The position numbers and the translations under genes were made by a program. Shown here piece after piece: positions 24,461 to 31,085 of a DNA stretch of 31,085 bases. The notes beneath the pieces were generated by a model that did no database searches, had not been told where the DNA came from, and was given only the letters and a program-made list of their open reading frames with translations. This DNA comes from CALHVR01 sp963528625 (GTDB lineage: Bacteria; Fusobacteriota; Fusobacteriia; Fusobacteriales; Leptotrichiaceae): assembly GCA_963528625.1 (NCBI GenBank), contig CAURVQ010000012.1, positions 1-31,085 on the forward strand, in the 5' to 3' direction. Position 1 is the stretch's first letter, and the number at the start of each line of letters is the position of its first letter.

Positions 24461-25547
24461 AAATTTTTTTAAATTTGGAAAGAAAAAAGAAGATGAAGTT
24501 GAAAAAGAAGAAATTGAAAAAGTTGAAAAAAGTTTGGAAAATATTGCAGTCGAGAGTAATGTAGAAAATTTTGCAGAAAAAGAAGAACTAAAAGAAGAAA
24601 TTGTAAAAGTAGAAGAAGAGAAAAAAGAAGAAGTGAAACCAAAACCTCTTAAAGATAGACTTGCTGCACCTAAGAAAGGATTTTTTGGTAAATTAAAAGA
24701 GCTTTTATTAGGTAAAGCGATAGACGATGAATTGTATGAGGAATTAGAAGAATTGCTTATTCAATCAGATATTGGGATGAATATGACTATGAAATTAGTT
24801 GAGGAATTGGAAAAACAAGTAACGAAAAAAAGATTAAAGTCGTCAGAAGAAGTTTATGAGGAATTAAAAAATTTATTAAAAGAAAAATTGATTGAAAATC
24901 ATACAAATAATACTGAAATTTCTATAAAAGATGGGAAATTAAATATAATTTTAATTGTTGGAGTGAACGGAGTAGGAAAAACAACTTCAATAGGTAAAAT
25001 GGCAAATAAATATAAAAAACAAGGGAAAAAAGTAATAATTGGAGCTGGAGATACATTTAGAGCGGCTGCCATAGAACAAATAGAAGAATGGGGGAAAAAG
25101 ACAGGAGTTGAAGTCGTTAAACAATCGCATGGAAGTGATCCGTCGGCAGTAATTTTTGATACAGTTAGTACTGCAAAAAATAGGGGATTTGATATTGCGA
25201 TAATTGACACGGCGGGAAGACTTCATAATAAACGAGATTTGATGAATGAATTGCAAAAAATAAATAAAATAATAAGACAACAATCAGGACAAGATGAATT
25301 TGAAACATTACTTGTAATTGACAGTACAACAGGGCAAAATGGATTAGAACAAGCAAAAGTATTTAATGAAATTGTAGACTTATCTGGAATAATTTTAACA
25401 AAATTTGATGGAACAGCAAAAGGTGGAATAATTTTTCCTGTAACGGAAGAATTGAAAAAGCCAATAAAATTAATAGGTGTTGGTGAAGGGATTGAAGATT
25501 TACGAGAGTTTAATGTTGATGAGTTTGTACAAGCGATGTTTGAATAA
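24450..25547 (+). CDS. ftsY: FtsY, signal recognition particle receptor GTPase
   Basis: Receives ribosome-SRP complexes at the inner membrane and passes them to the Sec translocon. Of 365 residues, the first ~65 form a highly charged Glu/Lys region (membrane-contacting A domain). The helical N domain follows (about 70-165), then the GTPase G domain: G1 GVNGVGKTT (171-179), GAGDTFRAAAIEQ, the DTAGRLHNK block, TKFDGTAKGG and GVGEGIEDLREF near the end. Overlaps tsaB by 11 bases. Confidence 0.97.
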   Translation: MAFKNFFKFGKKKEDEVEKEEIEKVEKSLENIAVESNVENFAEKEELKEEIVKVEEEKKEEVKPKPLKDRLAAPKKGFFGKLKELLLGKAIDDELYEELEELLIQSDIGMNMTMKLVEELEKQVTKKRLKSSEEVYEELKNLLKEKLIENHTNNTEISIKDGKLNIILIVGVNGVGKTTSIGKMANKYKKQGKKVIIGAGDTFRAAAIEQIEEWGKKTGVEVVKQSHGSDPSAVIFDTVSTAKNRGFDIAIIDTAGRLHNKRDLMNELQKINKIIRQQSGQDEFETLLVIDSTTGQNGLEQAKVFNEIVDLSGIILTKFDGTAKGGIIFPVTEELKKPIKLIGVGEGIEDLREFNVDEFVQAMFE

Positions 25548-25600
25548 AAAATGAAAGGGAGTATTTTTATCAAGTTAAATAAATCACTTGCTGAAAAAGG

Positions 25601-25628
25601 TTGAAATCTAAAAAAAACAAGGTATAAT
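25601..25628 (+). promoter_or_regulatory. Promoter of pta-ackA
   Basis: TTGAAA (25601-25606), a 16-base spacer, then TATAAT (25623-25628). The leader to the pta start at 25681 is about 45 bases. No terminator was recognised between ftsY and this promoter. Confidence 0.8.
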
Positions 25629-25680
25629 TAATGTTAGACATAGAAATTTTATAATTGAAATAAGAAATGGAGTGAAAAAA

Positions 25681-26688
25681 ATGTCAGCGAATTTAGTAGA
25701 ACAACTAAAAAGTAAAGCTAAAACATTGAATAAGACTATTATTTTGCCTGAAACAGAGGATGAAAGAGTCTTAAAAGCAACAGAAATAATAATAAAAGAA
25801 GGAATAGCAAAAATAGCTTTAGTTGGAAATGAAGAAGAAATTAGAAAAAATGCAGCTAAAATCGGAGTTTCAGTAGAAGGAGCAGTTTTTTATGACCCAA
25901 ATAACTGTAAAACGATAGATATAATGGCAGAAGTTCTAAGAAAAAGAAGAGAAAAAAAAGGTATGACTTTTGAAACAGCAAAAGCGACATTATTATCAGA
26001 TCCGAGATTTTTTGCAGCGATGTTAGTTCAAGATGGTAGAGCTGATGGAATGGTAGCTGGATCAAATTCGCCGACTGCACATGTTTTAAGAGCAGCAATT
26101 TTAGTGATTGGACCAAAAGAAGGACTAAAAACTGTATCAAGTTCATTTATAATGGTCACAAAAACGCCAGAATTTGGAGATGATGGAGTATTTGTTTATT
26201 CAGATTGTGGAGTTATTCCTAATCCTACGGCATTACAATTAGCAGATATTGCAGTTTCAAGTGCTGAAAAAGCAAGATTAACAGCAGGAATAAAAGAGCC
26301 AAAAGTGGCATTTTTATCGTTTTCAACAATGGGAAGCGCAGATGGAGAATCTGTAACTAAAGTTAGAGAAGCGATAGAAATATTGAAAACGAGAGATGTT
26401 GACTTTGAATTTGATGGAGAAATGCAATTAGATGCGGCAATAGTGCCAGAAGTTGGTAAATTAAAAGCACCAAATTCAAAAGTTGCAGGGCAAGCAAATG
26501 TATTAATATTCCCAGATTTAAGTGCTGGAAATATTGCTTATAAAATAACTCAAAGATTGGCTGGAGCAAAAGCTTTAGGTCCATTGATTCAAGGATTGGC
26601 AAAACCAGTACATGACTTATCAAGAGGATGTAGCGTTGATGATATAGTTGAAGTTGTTGCATTGACAGCAGTTGAATCAGAACATTAA
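25681..26688 (+). CDS. pta: Phosphate acetyltransferase
   Basis: Converts acetyl-CoA and phosphate to acetyl phosphate, which AckA uses to make ATP. The 335-residue product is the short, single-domain form, without the N-terminal regulatory domain of the long enterobacterial enzyme. Recognisable parts are ILPETEDERVLKA at the N-terminus, DGMVAGSNSPTAHVLRAA, FSTMGSADGESVTKVREA, DGEMQLDAAIVPEV, and NVLIFPDLSAGNIAYKITQR. I start at ATG 25681 because GGAG lies at 25669-25672; an in-frame GTG at 25672 overlaps that site. AckA follows after 31 bases. Confidence 0.97.
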   Translation: MSANLVEQLKSKAKTLNKTIILPETEDERVLKATEIIIKEGIAKIALVGNEEEIRKNAAKIGVSVEGAVFYDPNNCKTIDIMAEVLRKRREKKGMTFETAKATLLSDPRFFAAMLVQDGRADGMVAGSNSPTAHVLRAAILVIGPKEGLKTVSSSFIMVTKTPEFGDDGVFVYSDCGVIPNPTALQLADIAVSSAEKARLTAGIKEPKVAFLSFSTMGSADGESVTKVREAIEILKTRDVDFEFDGEMQLDAAIVPEVGKLKAPNSKVAGQANVLIFPDLSAGNIAYKITQRLAGAKALGPLIQGLAKPVHDLSRGCSVDDIVEVVALTAVESEH

Positions 26689-26719
26689 AAAATTAGAAAA
26701 ACACTTTTTAGGAGGAAAA

Positions 26720-27916
26720 ATGAAAATATTAGTAATTAACAGTGGGAGTTCATCGTTAAAATTTGAATTAATAGATATGACAAATGAAAAAACTATAGCT
26801 AAAGGAATTTGTGAGAGAGTAGGGATTGCAGATCCAATTTTCACATTTAAAAATTTAGTGAAAGATGTTGTAATCAAAGATAGACCAGAACCAATGACTG
26901 ATCATAAAAAAGCAATCAATGTTGTATTAGAAGCGTTGCAAGATAAAGAAAATGGAGTAATTGAAAATGTAGATGAAATTGATGCTATTGGGCATAGAGT
27001 GGCTCATGGTGGGGAATACTATGCGGATTCTACTTTAATTGACGATAAATCTATTGAAATATTTGAAGAATTATCAGCGTTAGCTCCTTTACATAATCCA
27101 GCAAATATAATGGGTGTAAAAGTAATGAGAGAATTGTTACCAAGTAAAAAAAATGTAGCAGTATTTGATACAGCATTCCATCAAACAATGGAACCAAAAG
27201 TATTTACATACCCATTACCATACGAAGATTATACTGAATTAAAAGTTAGAAAATATGGATTCCATGGGACTTCTCATAAATATGTTAGTGGAGTTGCAAG
27301 AGAAATGTTAGGTAAAGAAGAAAGTAAAATTATAGTTTGTCATTTAGGTAATGGTGCTAGTTTATCTGCTGTTAAAAATGGAAAAGTTGTTGACACATCA
27401 ATGGGATTAACACCACTTCCAGGAGTTATGATGGGGACAAGAACAGGAGATATAGATCCTGCGGCAGCATTTTATGTAATGGAAAAAAGAGGACTGGACT
27501 TAAAAGGAATTGATATGAGATTGAATAAACAATCAGGTATTTTAGGAGTATTTGGTAAAAGTTCAGATTTTAGAGATTTGGAAATAGCGATGAGAGCTGG
27601 AGATGAAAGAGCAAAATTAGCATATGAAATGTTTGAATATAGAGTAAGAACTTACATCGGAGCGTATACAGCAGCAATGGGTGGAATTGATGCTATTGTA
27701 TTTACAGGTGGAATAGGTGAAAATGCTACTACTATGAGAAAGATGATTTGTAAAAATTTAGAATATTTAGGTGTTGAATTTGACGAGGAATTAAATGCTT
27801 CAAGACCTTCAGGGAATGTAGAGTTGACTAAAGAAAATTCAAAAGTTAAAGTTTATAAAATAGAAACAGCAGAAGAGTTAGTTATTGCAAGAGATACATA
27901 TAGATTAGTTAAATAG
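26720..27916 (+). CDS. ackA: Acetate kinase
   Basis: Makes ATP and acetate from acetyl phosphate and ADP, the end step of acetate fermentation. The 398 residues are the normal length. Motifs: MKILVINSGSSSLKFELI at the N-terminus, HRVAHGG, VFDTAFHQTM, YGFHGTSHKYV, CHLGNGASLSAVKNG, GLTPLPGVMMGTRTGDIDP and FTGGIGENA. The start ATG at 26720 follows a perfect AGGAGG. An upstream in-frame ATG inside pta has no support. Operon partner of pta; a terminator follows. Confidence 0.98.
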   Translation: MKILVINSGSSSLKFELIDMTNEKTIAKGICERVGIADPIFTFKNLVKDVVIKDRPEPMTDHKKAINVVLEALQDKENGVIENVDEIDAIGHRVAHGGEYYADSTLIDDKSIEIFEELSALAPLHNPANIMGVKVMRELLPSKKNVAVFDTAFHQTMEPKVFTYPLPYEDYTELKVRKYGFHGTSHKYVSGVAREMLGKEESKIIVCHLGNGASLSAVKNGKVVDTSMGLTPLPGVMMGTRTGDIDPAAAFYVMEKRGLDLKGIDMRLNKQSGILGVFGKSSDFRDLEIAMRAGDERAKLAYEMFEYRVRTYIGAYTAAMGGIDAIVFTGGIGENATTMRKMICKNLEYLGVEFDEELNASRPSGNVELTKENSKVKVYKIETAEELVIARDTYRLVK

Positions 27917-27924
27917 TATGAAAG

Positions 27925-27956
27925 ATCAAATATCAAAAATTGGTATTTGATTTTTC
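27925..27956 (+). terminator. Terminator after ackA
   Basis: Stem atcaaatat/gtatttgat (27925-27933 with 27943-27951), with a 9-base loop and a short T run. Confidence 0.7.
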
Positions 27957-27995
27957 TAAAAAATATATATTGTATATACAAAGGAGAGGATAGTT

Positions 27996-28415
27996 TTGAA
28001 ATTAAATATAATATATTTTAGTACAACTGGAAATACGGAAGGAATAGCACATTATATAGGAGAAGGAGCAGTAAGTTTAGGAGCTGAAGTTGAAATGATT
28101 TCTGTAGATTCGGCAGATGATTCTTTATTAGATGCAGATTATTTAGCTTTCGGATCCTCAGCTACAGGGGCAGAAGAAGTTGGAGCAGAAATGGTCGAAT
28201 TTATTGAAGATAATATTGAAAAAATAAGAGGGAAAAGAGTAGGTTTATTTGGTTCGTACGACTGGGGTGGTGGCGAATGGATGGAATATTGGATAAAAGA
28301 TATGGAAGATAAAGGTGTAGAAGTTGTAGGAGAAGGTCTTAAAATTCAGCTAGCAGTAGATGATGACGAAAAAATTGAAGAAGCAAGAAAATATGGTGAA
28401 GAAATTATAAAATAG
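27996..28415 (+). CDS. Short-chain flavodoxin
   Basis: A cytoplasmic FMN-binding electron carrier, here likely serving fermentative or radical enzymes. The start is TTG (27996), chosen because AAGGAGAGGA lies at 27981-27990 and the resulting N-terminus MKLNIIYFSTTGNTEGIAHYI is the standard beta1-loop-alpha1. The FMN phosphate loop is STTGNTE (9-15). A second FMN-contact loop lies at FGSYDWGGGEW with aromatic Tyr and Trp side chains. At 139 residues and strongly acidic, it fits the short-chain type. Partner proteins are not evident nearby. Confidence 0.92.
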   Translation: MKLNIIYFSTTGNTEGIAHYIGEGAVSLGAEVEMISVDSADDSLLDADYLAFGSSATGAEEVGAEMVEFIEDNIEKIRGKRVGLFGSYDWGGGEWMEYWIKDMEDKGVEVVGEGLKIQLAVDDDEKIEEARKYGEEIIK

Positions 28416-28437
28416 AGTATAATTAAGAAATAAATAC

Positions 28438-28466
28438 TTGAAAAAAAGAAAGAAATATGATATTAT
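28438..28466 (+). promoter_or_regulatory. Promoter of rpmE
   Basis: TTGAAA (28438-28443), a 17-base spacer, then TATTAT (28461-28466), preceded by TGA (extended -10). Confidence 0.75.
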
Positions 28467-28518
28467 AAGTATAAACGCTTAAAAATTAAAATTTACTATT
28501 ATATAGAAAGGAGTCACC

Positions 28519-28758
28519 ATGAAAAAAGATTTACATCCAAAATATAATTTTGTTGTGTTTGAAGATACAAGTAATGGAGATAAATTCTTAGGAAAATCTA
28601 CTAAAACTTCAAAAGAAACAACAACTTTTGAAGGACAAGAATATCCTGTAATCAAAGTTGCAACAAGTTCAACATCACATCCATTCTATACAGGGAAATC
28701 TAAATTTGTTGATGAAACAGGAAGAGTTGAGAAATTCAAACAAAAATACAACTTATAA
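28519..28758 (+). CDS. rpmE: 50S ribosomal protein L31, type B (zinc-independent)
   Basis: A 79-residue protein opening MKKDLHPKYNFVVFEDTSNG, with TSSTSHPFYTGKSKFVDETGRVEKF in its second half, both typical of L31. The protein has no cysteine, so the zinc-binding CxxC pairs of type A L31 are absent, and the length fits type B. In several bacteria such forms are induced under zinc shortage. Here the promoter looks constitutive and I saw no clear operator. AAGGAG precedes the ATG; own promoter and terminator. Confidence 0.95.
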   Translation: MKKDLHPKYNFVVFEDTSNGDKFLGKSTKTSKETTTFEGQEYPVIKVATSSTSHPFYTGKSKFVDETGRVEKFKQKYNL

Positions 28759-28762
28759 TTAT

Positions 28763-28806
28763 AACAGAGTTACTGTTTTTAAAATAGTATTCTCTGTTTT
28801 TTTTTA
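28763..28806 (+). terminator. Terminator after rpmE
   Basis: Stem aacagag/ctctgtt (28763-28769 with 28792-28798) continues into an inner stem actgtttt/aaaatagt and is followed by a long T run. Confidence 0.85.
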
Positions 28807-28885
28807 ATATTTTTAAAACAATTAAAATAAAATTAAAAAATATATTTTATAAAAATATGATACTTTAAGTTGTGATTTAAAATTT

Positions 28886-28894
28886 TGATATAAT
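28886..28894 (+). promoter_or_regulatory. Extended -10 promoter upstream of upp
   Basis: TGATATAAT ends at 28894. A TTGTGA at 28870-28875 is too close (13 bases) to be a normal -35. The leader to upp would be about 70 bases. The stretch 28807-28972 otherwise holds only AT-rich sequence. Confidence 0.5.
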
Positions 28895-28972
28895 AATCAA
28901 GAAAAATATTGAAAAAAAAGAAAAATTAGTATAAAATAAGAAAGATAAGTTAAAAAAGAAAGGATGATAAAA

Positions 28973-29596
28973 ATGGCAGTTTATGAATTAAAACATCCAT
29001 TAATAGAGCATAAATTAACAAATTTGAGAAATAAAAATACAGATACAAAATTATTTAGAGAAAGTTTAAATGAAATAGCGGGGCTTATGGTGTATGAAGC
29101 TACAAAAAATTTGAAATTAACGGAAGTAGAAACTGAAACTCCAATCCAAAAAGCTAAGACAAAAGTATTGACAGATCCAATAACATTAGTACCTATATTA
29201 AGAGCAGGACTTGGAATGATTGATGGTATATTACAATTATTACCTATGGCAAAAGTAGGTCATTTGGGAGTATATAGAAATGAAGAAACATTGGAGCCGA
29301 CTTACTATTACGCTAAAATGCCTTCTAATATAACAGAAAGTCATGTATTTATTACAGATCCAATGTTAGCAACGGGAGGGTCTATGATTTATACGATAGA
29401 TTATTTAAAAAAATTAGGAGTAAAAAACATAACTATGTTATGTATAATTGGAGCACCTGAAGGAATTGAAAAAGTTGTTGAAAAATATCCAGATGTTGAT
29501 TTGTATATTGCTTCAATTGATGAAGGATTAAATGAAAAAGCATATATTTATCCGGGACTTGGAGATGCTGGAGATAGAATTTTTGGAACTAAATAA
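28973..29596 (+). CDS. upp: Uracil phosphoribosyltransferase
   Basis: Salvages uracil to UMP using PRPP. The 207 residues are the family's normal size. Recognisable parts are VYELKHPLIEHKLTNLRNKN at the N-terminus, LVPILRAGLGMIDGI, the YRNEETLEP loop, the PRPP-binding VFITDPMLATGGSMI, and the C-terminal YIYPGLGDAGDRIFGTK. Start chosen at ATG 28973 (AAAGGA at 28960-28964); an in-frame ATG at 28964 overlaps the site. No terminator recognised after it. Confidence 0.97.
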   Translation: MAVYELKHPLIEHKLTNLRNKNTDTKLFRESLNEIAGLMVYEATKNLKLTEVETETPIQKAKTKVLTDPITLVPILRAGLGMIDGILQLLPMAKVGHLGVYRNEETLEPTYYYAKMPSNITESHVFITDPMLATGGSMIYTIDYLKKLGVKNITMLCIIGAPEGIEKVVEKYPDVDLYIASIDEGLNEKAYIYPGLGDAGDRIFGTK

Positions 29597-29647
29597 CTAA
29601 ACAAGCATAGAAAAAAATTAAATAAACGGAATATAAAAAAGATTTTT

Positions 29648-29656
29648 TGATATAAT
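29648..29656 (+). promoter_or_regulatory. Extended -10 element, possible distal promoter of the 2H-like gene
   Basis: TGATATAAT, about 100 bases upstream of the 29758 start, with a T-rich run before it. Confidence 0.4.
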
Positions 29657-29695
29657 TAAATTATAAAATTTTTTGAAAAATATAGATAATTTTAC

Positions 29696-29723
29696 TTGTA
29701 ATTTTAAAATATAAAGGTATACT
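29696..29723 (+). promoter_or_regulatory. Proximal promoter of the 2H-like gene
   Basis: TTGTAA (29696-29701), a 16-base spacer, then TATACT (29718-29723), ending 34 bases before the start codon. Confidence 0.7.
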
Positions 29724-29757
29724 ATTAATGAAAAAATTATAGAAGGAGATTATTTTA

Positions 29758-30420
29758 ATGAAAAAGATTTTATTACTTGGTCTTAGTGCCATAATAAGTA
29801 TGACTATGTTTGCAGCTAATGTAAATTATAATGTATTTGTTAGATTAGATGATAACGCTGAAAAAGTTGTTAAAGAAATTTCTAAAGAGTTGAAAAAAGT
29901 AGGGATTGACTCACTTTACTCTGAAGGGTATGTAGTTCATAATACTTTATATTTAACAGAATATAAAGCAGAAAGCTTACCACAAGTTAAAGAAGTTGTA
30001 GATAGTCTTGCAAAAGAGGCTAAACCTATTGAAATAGAATTTTATAGATTGCGTAAAACAGGTGGAAATTGGTTGATGTTGGATGCAAAAAATACGATAG
30101 AACTACAACAATTAGCTGATCTTGCAACTATAAGATTAAATAAATATAGAGCAATGGATGCAGAAGTTCCTGGATGGGCAAAAAATATACCGGCTAAAGC
30201 TAAATCATTTAAAGAATTTGGATCACCTAATGTATTTATGAATTTTGATCCACATATTACATTATTGACTCCAAAAGATCCAGCTAAAATTGATATGTTT
30301 TTAAATAATTATATGTTGATACCTGTTAAATCAAAAATAAAAAGTATAGGTGTTGCTGAAGTTGATGGGTTAGGACAAGCTCAGTCAAAAAATGTATTAT
30401 ATGAAGTTGAGGTAAAATAG
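29758..30420 (+). CDS. Secreted protein with 2H phosphoesterase (LigT-like) motifs
   Basis: The 220-residue protein has a cleavable signal peptide, MKKILLLGLSAIISMTMFAA, with likely cleavage near Ala19-Ala20, so it should be periplasmic. The mature part carries two H-x-T motifs about 105 residues apart: His61-Asn-Thr63 in HNTLYLTEY and His166-Ile-Thr168 in DPHITLLTP. This spacing and the hydrophobic residues after each motif match the 2H phosphoesterase superfamily (2'-5' RNA ligases, cyclic phosphodiesterases). An exported member is unusual because most known members act on RNA in the cytoplasm. The substrate is unknown. GGAG precedes the ATG; own promoter and terminator. Confidence 0.75.
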   Translation: MKKILLLGLSAIISMTMFAANVNYNVFVRLDDNAEKVVKEISKELKKVGIDSLYSEGYVVHNTLYLTEYKAESLPQVKEVVDSLAKEAKPIEIEFYRLRKTGGNWLMLDAKNTIELQQLADLATIRLNKYRAMDAEVPGWAKNIPAKAKSFKEFGSPNVFMNFDPHITLLTPKDPAKIDMFLNNYMLIPVKSKIKSIGVAEVDGLGQAQSKNVLYEVEVK

Positions 30421-30440
30421 AATAATATTTAATATTTTTT

Positions 30441-30520
30441 AAGTCATATTAATTTTGTATTTAATTTTTGTTAATAATTAAAAACAATACAGAAAATTAT
30501 ATATGACTTATTTTTTATTT
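30441..30520 (+). terminator. Long terminator hairpin before enolase
   Basis: Stem aagtcatat/atatgactt (30441-30449 with 30501-30509), with an inner imperfect stem aattttgtat/atacagaaaatt and a T-rich tail. Confidence 0.75.
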
Positions 30521-30575
30521 GTTTTCAAGGTATTTTATTTTATAAATTTTAATATTAAAAAATATAAAAATTGTT

Positions 30576-30604
30576 TTGAAAAAAATATAAACTTATGTTA
30601 TAAT
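30576..30604 (+). promoter_or_regulatory. Enolase promoter
   Basis: TTGAAA (30576-30581), a 17-base spacer, then TATAAT (30599-30604) with TGT before it (extended -10). This is near consensus, as expected for a highly expressed glycolytic gene. Confidence 0.88.
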
Positions 30605-30637
30605 GTAGAAAATAAAAAATATTGGAGGTAAATATCA

Positions 30638-31085
30638 ATGACTAGAATAGAAGATATCTACGCAAGAGAGATACTTGATTCAAGAGGAAACCCAACTGTA
30701 GAAGTTGAAGTATATTTAGAAGGTGGAGCAATGGGAAGAGCATCTGTACCATCAGGAGCTTCAACAGGAGAACACGAAGCAGTAGAATTAAGAGATGGAG
30801 ATAAATCTAGATACTTAGGAAACGGTGTTTTAAAAGCAGTTGAAAATGTAAATACTGAAATTGCAGAAAATTTAATTGGAATGGACGCTTTAGACCAAGT
30901 AGCTATTGATAAAGTTATGATTGAATTAGATGGAACTGCAAATAAAGGAAGATTAGGAGCAAACGCTATTTTAGGTGTTTCATTAGCAGTAGCTAAAGCA
31001 GCAGCTAATCAATTAAACATTCCTTTATACAGATATTTAGGTGGAGTAAACGCTAAAGAATTACCTGTACCAATGATGAATATCT
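30638..31085 (+). CDS. eno: Enolase, 5' part (cut by the window end)
   Basis: Converts 2-phosphoglycerate to phosphoenolpyruvate in glycolysis. Only the first 149 codons are present. They cover the N-terminal domain: IEDIYAREILDSRGNPTVEV, SVPSGASTGEHEAVELRDGD (the flexible active-site loop), IELDGTANKGRLGANAILGV and LYRYLGG. GGAGG lies 9 bases before the ATG. The catalytic barrel lies beyond the window. Confidence 0.97.
   Translation, partial: MTRIEDIYAREILDSRGNPTVEVEVYLEGGAMGRASVPSGASTGEHEAVELRDGDKSRYLGNGVLKAVENVNTEIAENLIGMDALDQVAIDKVMIELDGTANKGRLGANAILGVSLAVAKAAANQLNIPLYRYLGGVNAKELPVPMMNI

Noticed and set aside
25551..25604. A 17-codon open frame after ftsY
   Set aside because: It has no ribosome binding site and overlaps the -35 of the pta promoter.
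27971..27980. Perfect palindrome TGTATATACA before the flavodoxin gene as an operator
   Set aside because: It is short and AT-only at the centre, common by chance in DNA this AT-rich, with no second copy seen near other genes.

Overview
The DNA is very AT-rich, uses AGGAGG-type ribosome binding sites and gives lysine- and isoleucine-rich proteins. It combines Gram-negative traits (a trimeric autotransporter with a YadA anchor, lipoproteins, YajC, a periplasmic amidase) with a fermentative core (Pta-AckA, N-acetylglucosamine PTS). This fits the Fusobacteriota, probably Leptotrichiaceae (Leptotrichia-like). The assignment is inferred from style and gene content, not from a search. All recognised genes lie on the + strand.

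Layout. (1) 1-9527: the 3' part of a giant trimeric autotransporter adhesin of at least 3174 codons. It is built from ~2.55 kb modules with near-identical blocks, Gly-X-Y (collagen-like) segments at module borders, a four-strand YadA anchor and an unusual 114-residue coiled-coil tail after the anchor. (2) 9658-10440: a type III toxin-antitoxin locus of the ToxIN/AbiQ kind. It has a consensus promoter, three tandem ~55-bp repeats encoding a structured antitoxin RNA, a strong terminator and a 173-residue ToxN-like endoribonuclease. This is the most notable system in the window. (3) 10455-14111: a phosphonate/phosphite-type ABC importer (phnD, phnC, phnE, phnE), with a terminator between the binding-protein gene and the rest. 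(4) 14121-17771: nagE-nagB-nagA, for uptake of GlcNAc and its conversion to fructose-6-phosphate, with a terminator hairpin just before nagB. (5) 17770-22460: yajC, cell-wall amidase, GerMN-domain protein, yqeK and rnr, a compact operon. (6) 22500-23260: a single lipoprotein gene of unknown function. (7) 23260-25547: tsaE-tsaB-ftsY, overlapping genes for tRNA t6A modification and membrane targeting. (8) 25601-27956: pta-ackA, acetate and ATP production. (9) 27996-31085: short transcription units for a flavodoxin, zinc-independent ribosomal protein L31, uracil phosphoribosyltransferase, a secreted 2H-phosphoesterase-like protein and the 5' part of enolase.

How the genes fit together. GlcNAc taken up by NagE is deacetylated by NagA and deaminated by NagB into glycolysis. 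Enolase acts in lower glycolysis and Pta-AckA ends the pathway in acetate plus ATP. The adhesin suits a host-associated, biofilm-forming lifestyle, and ToxIN systems are known to act in phage defence by abortive infection. Terminators and promoters are closely packed. Several terminators run straight into the next promoter, and extended -10 boxes of the form TGATATAAT recur upstream of unrelated genes.
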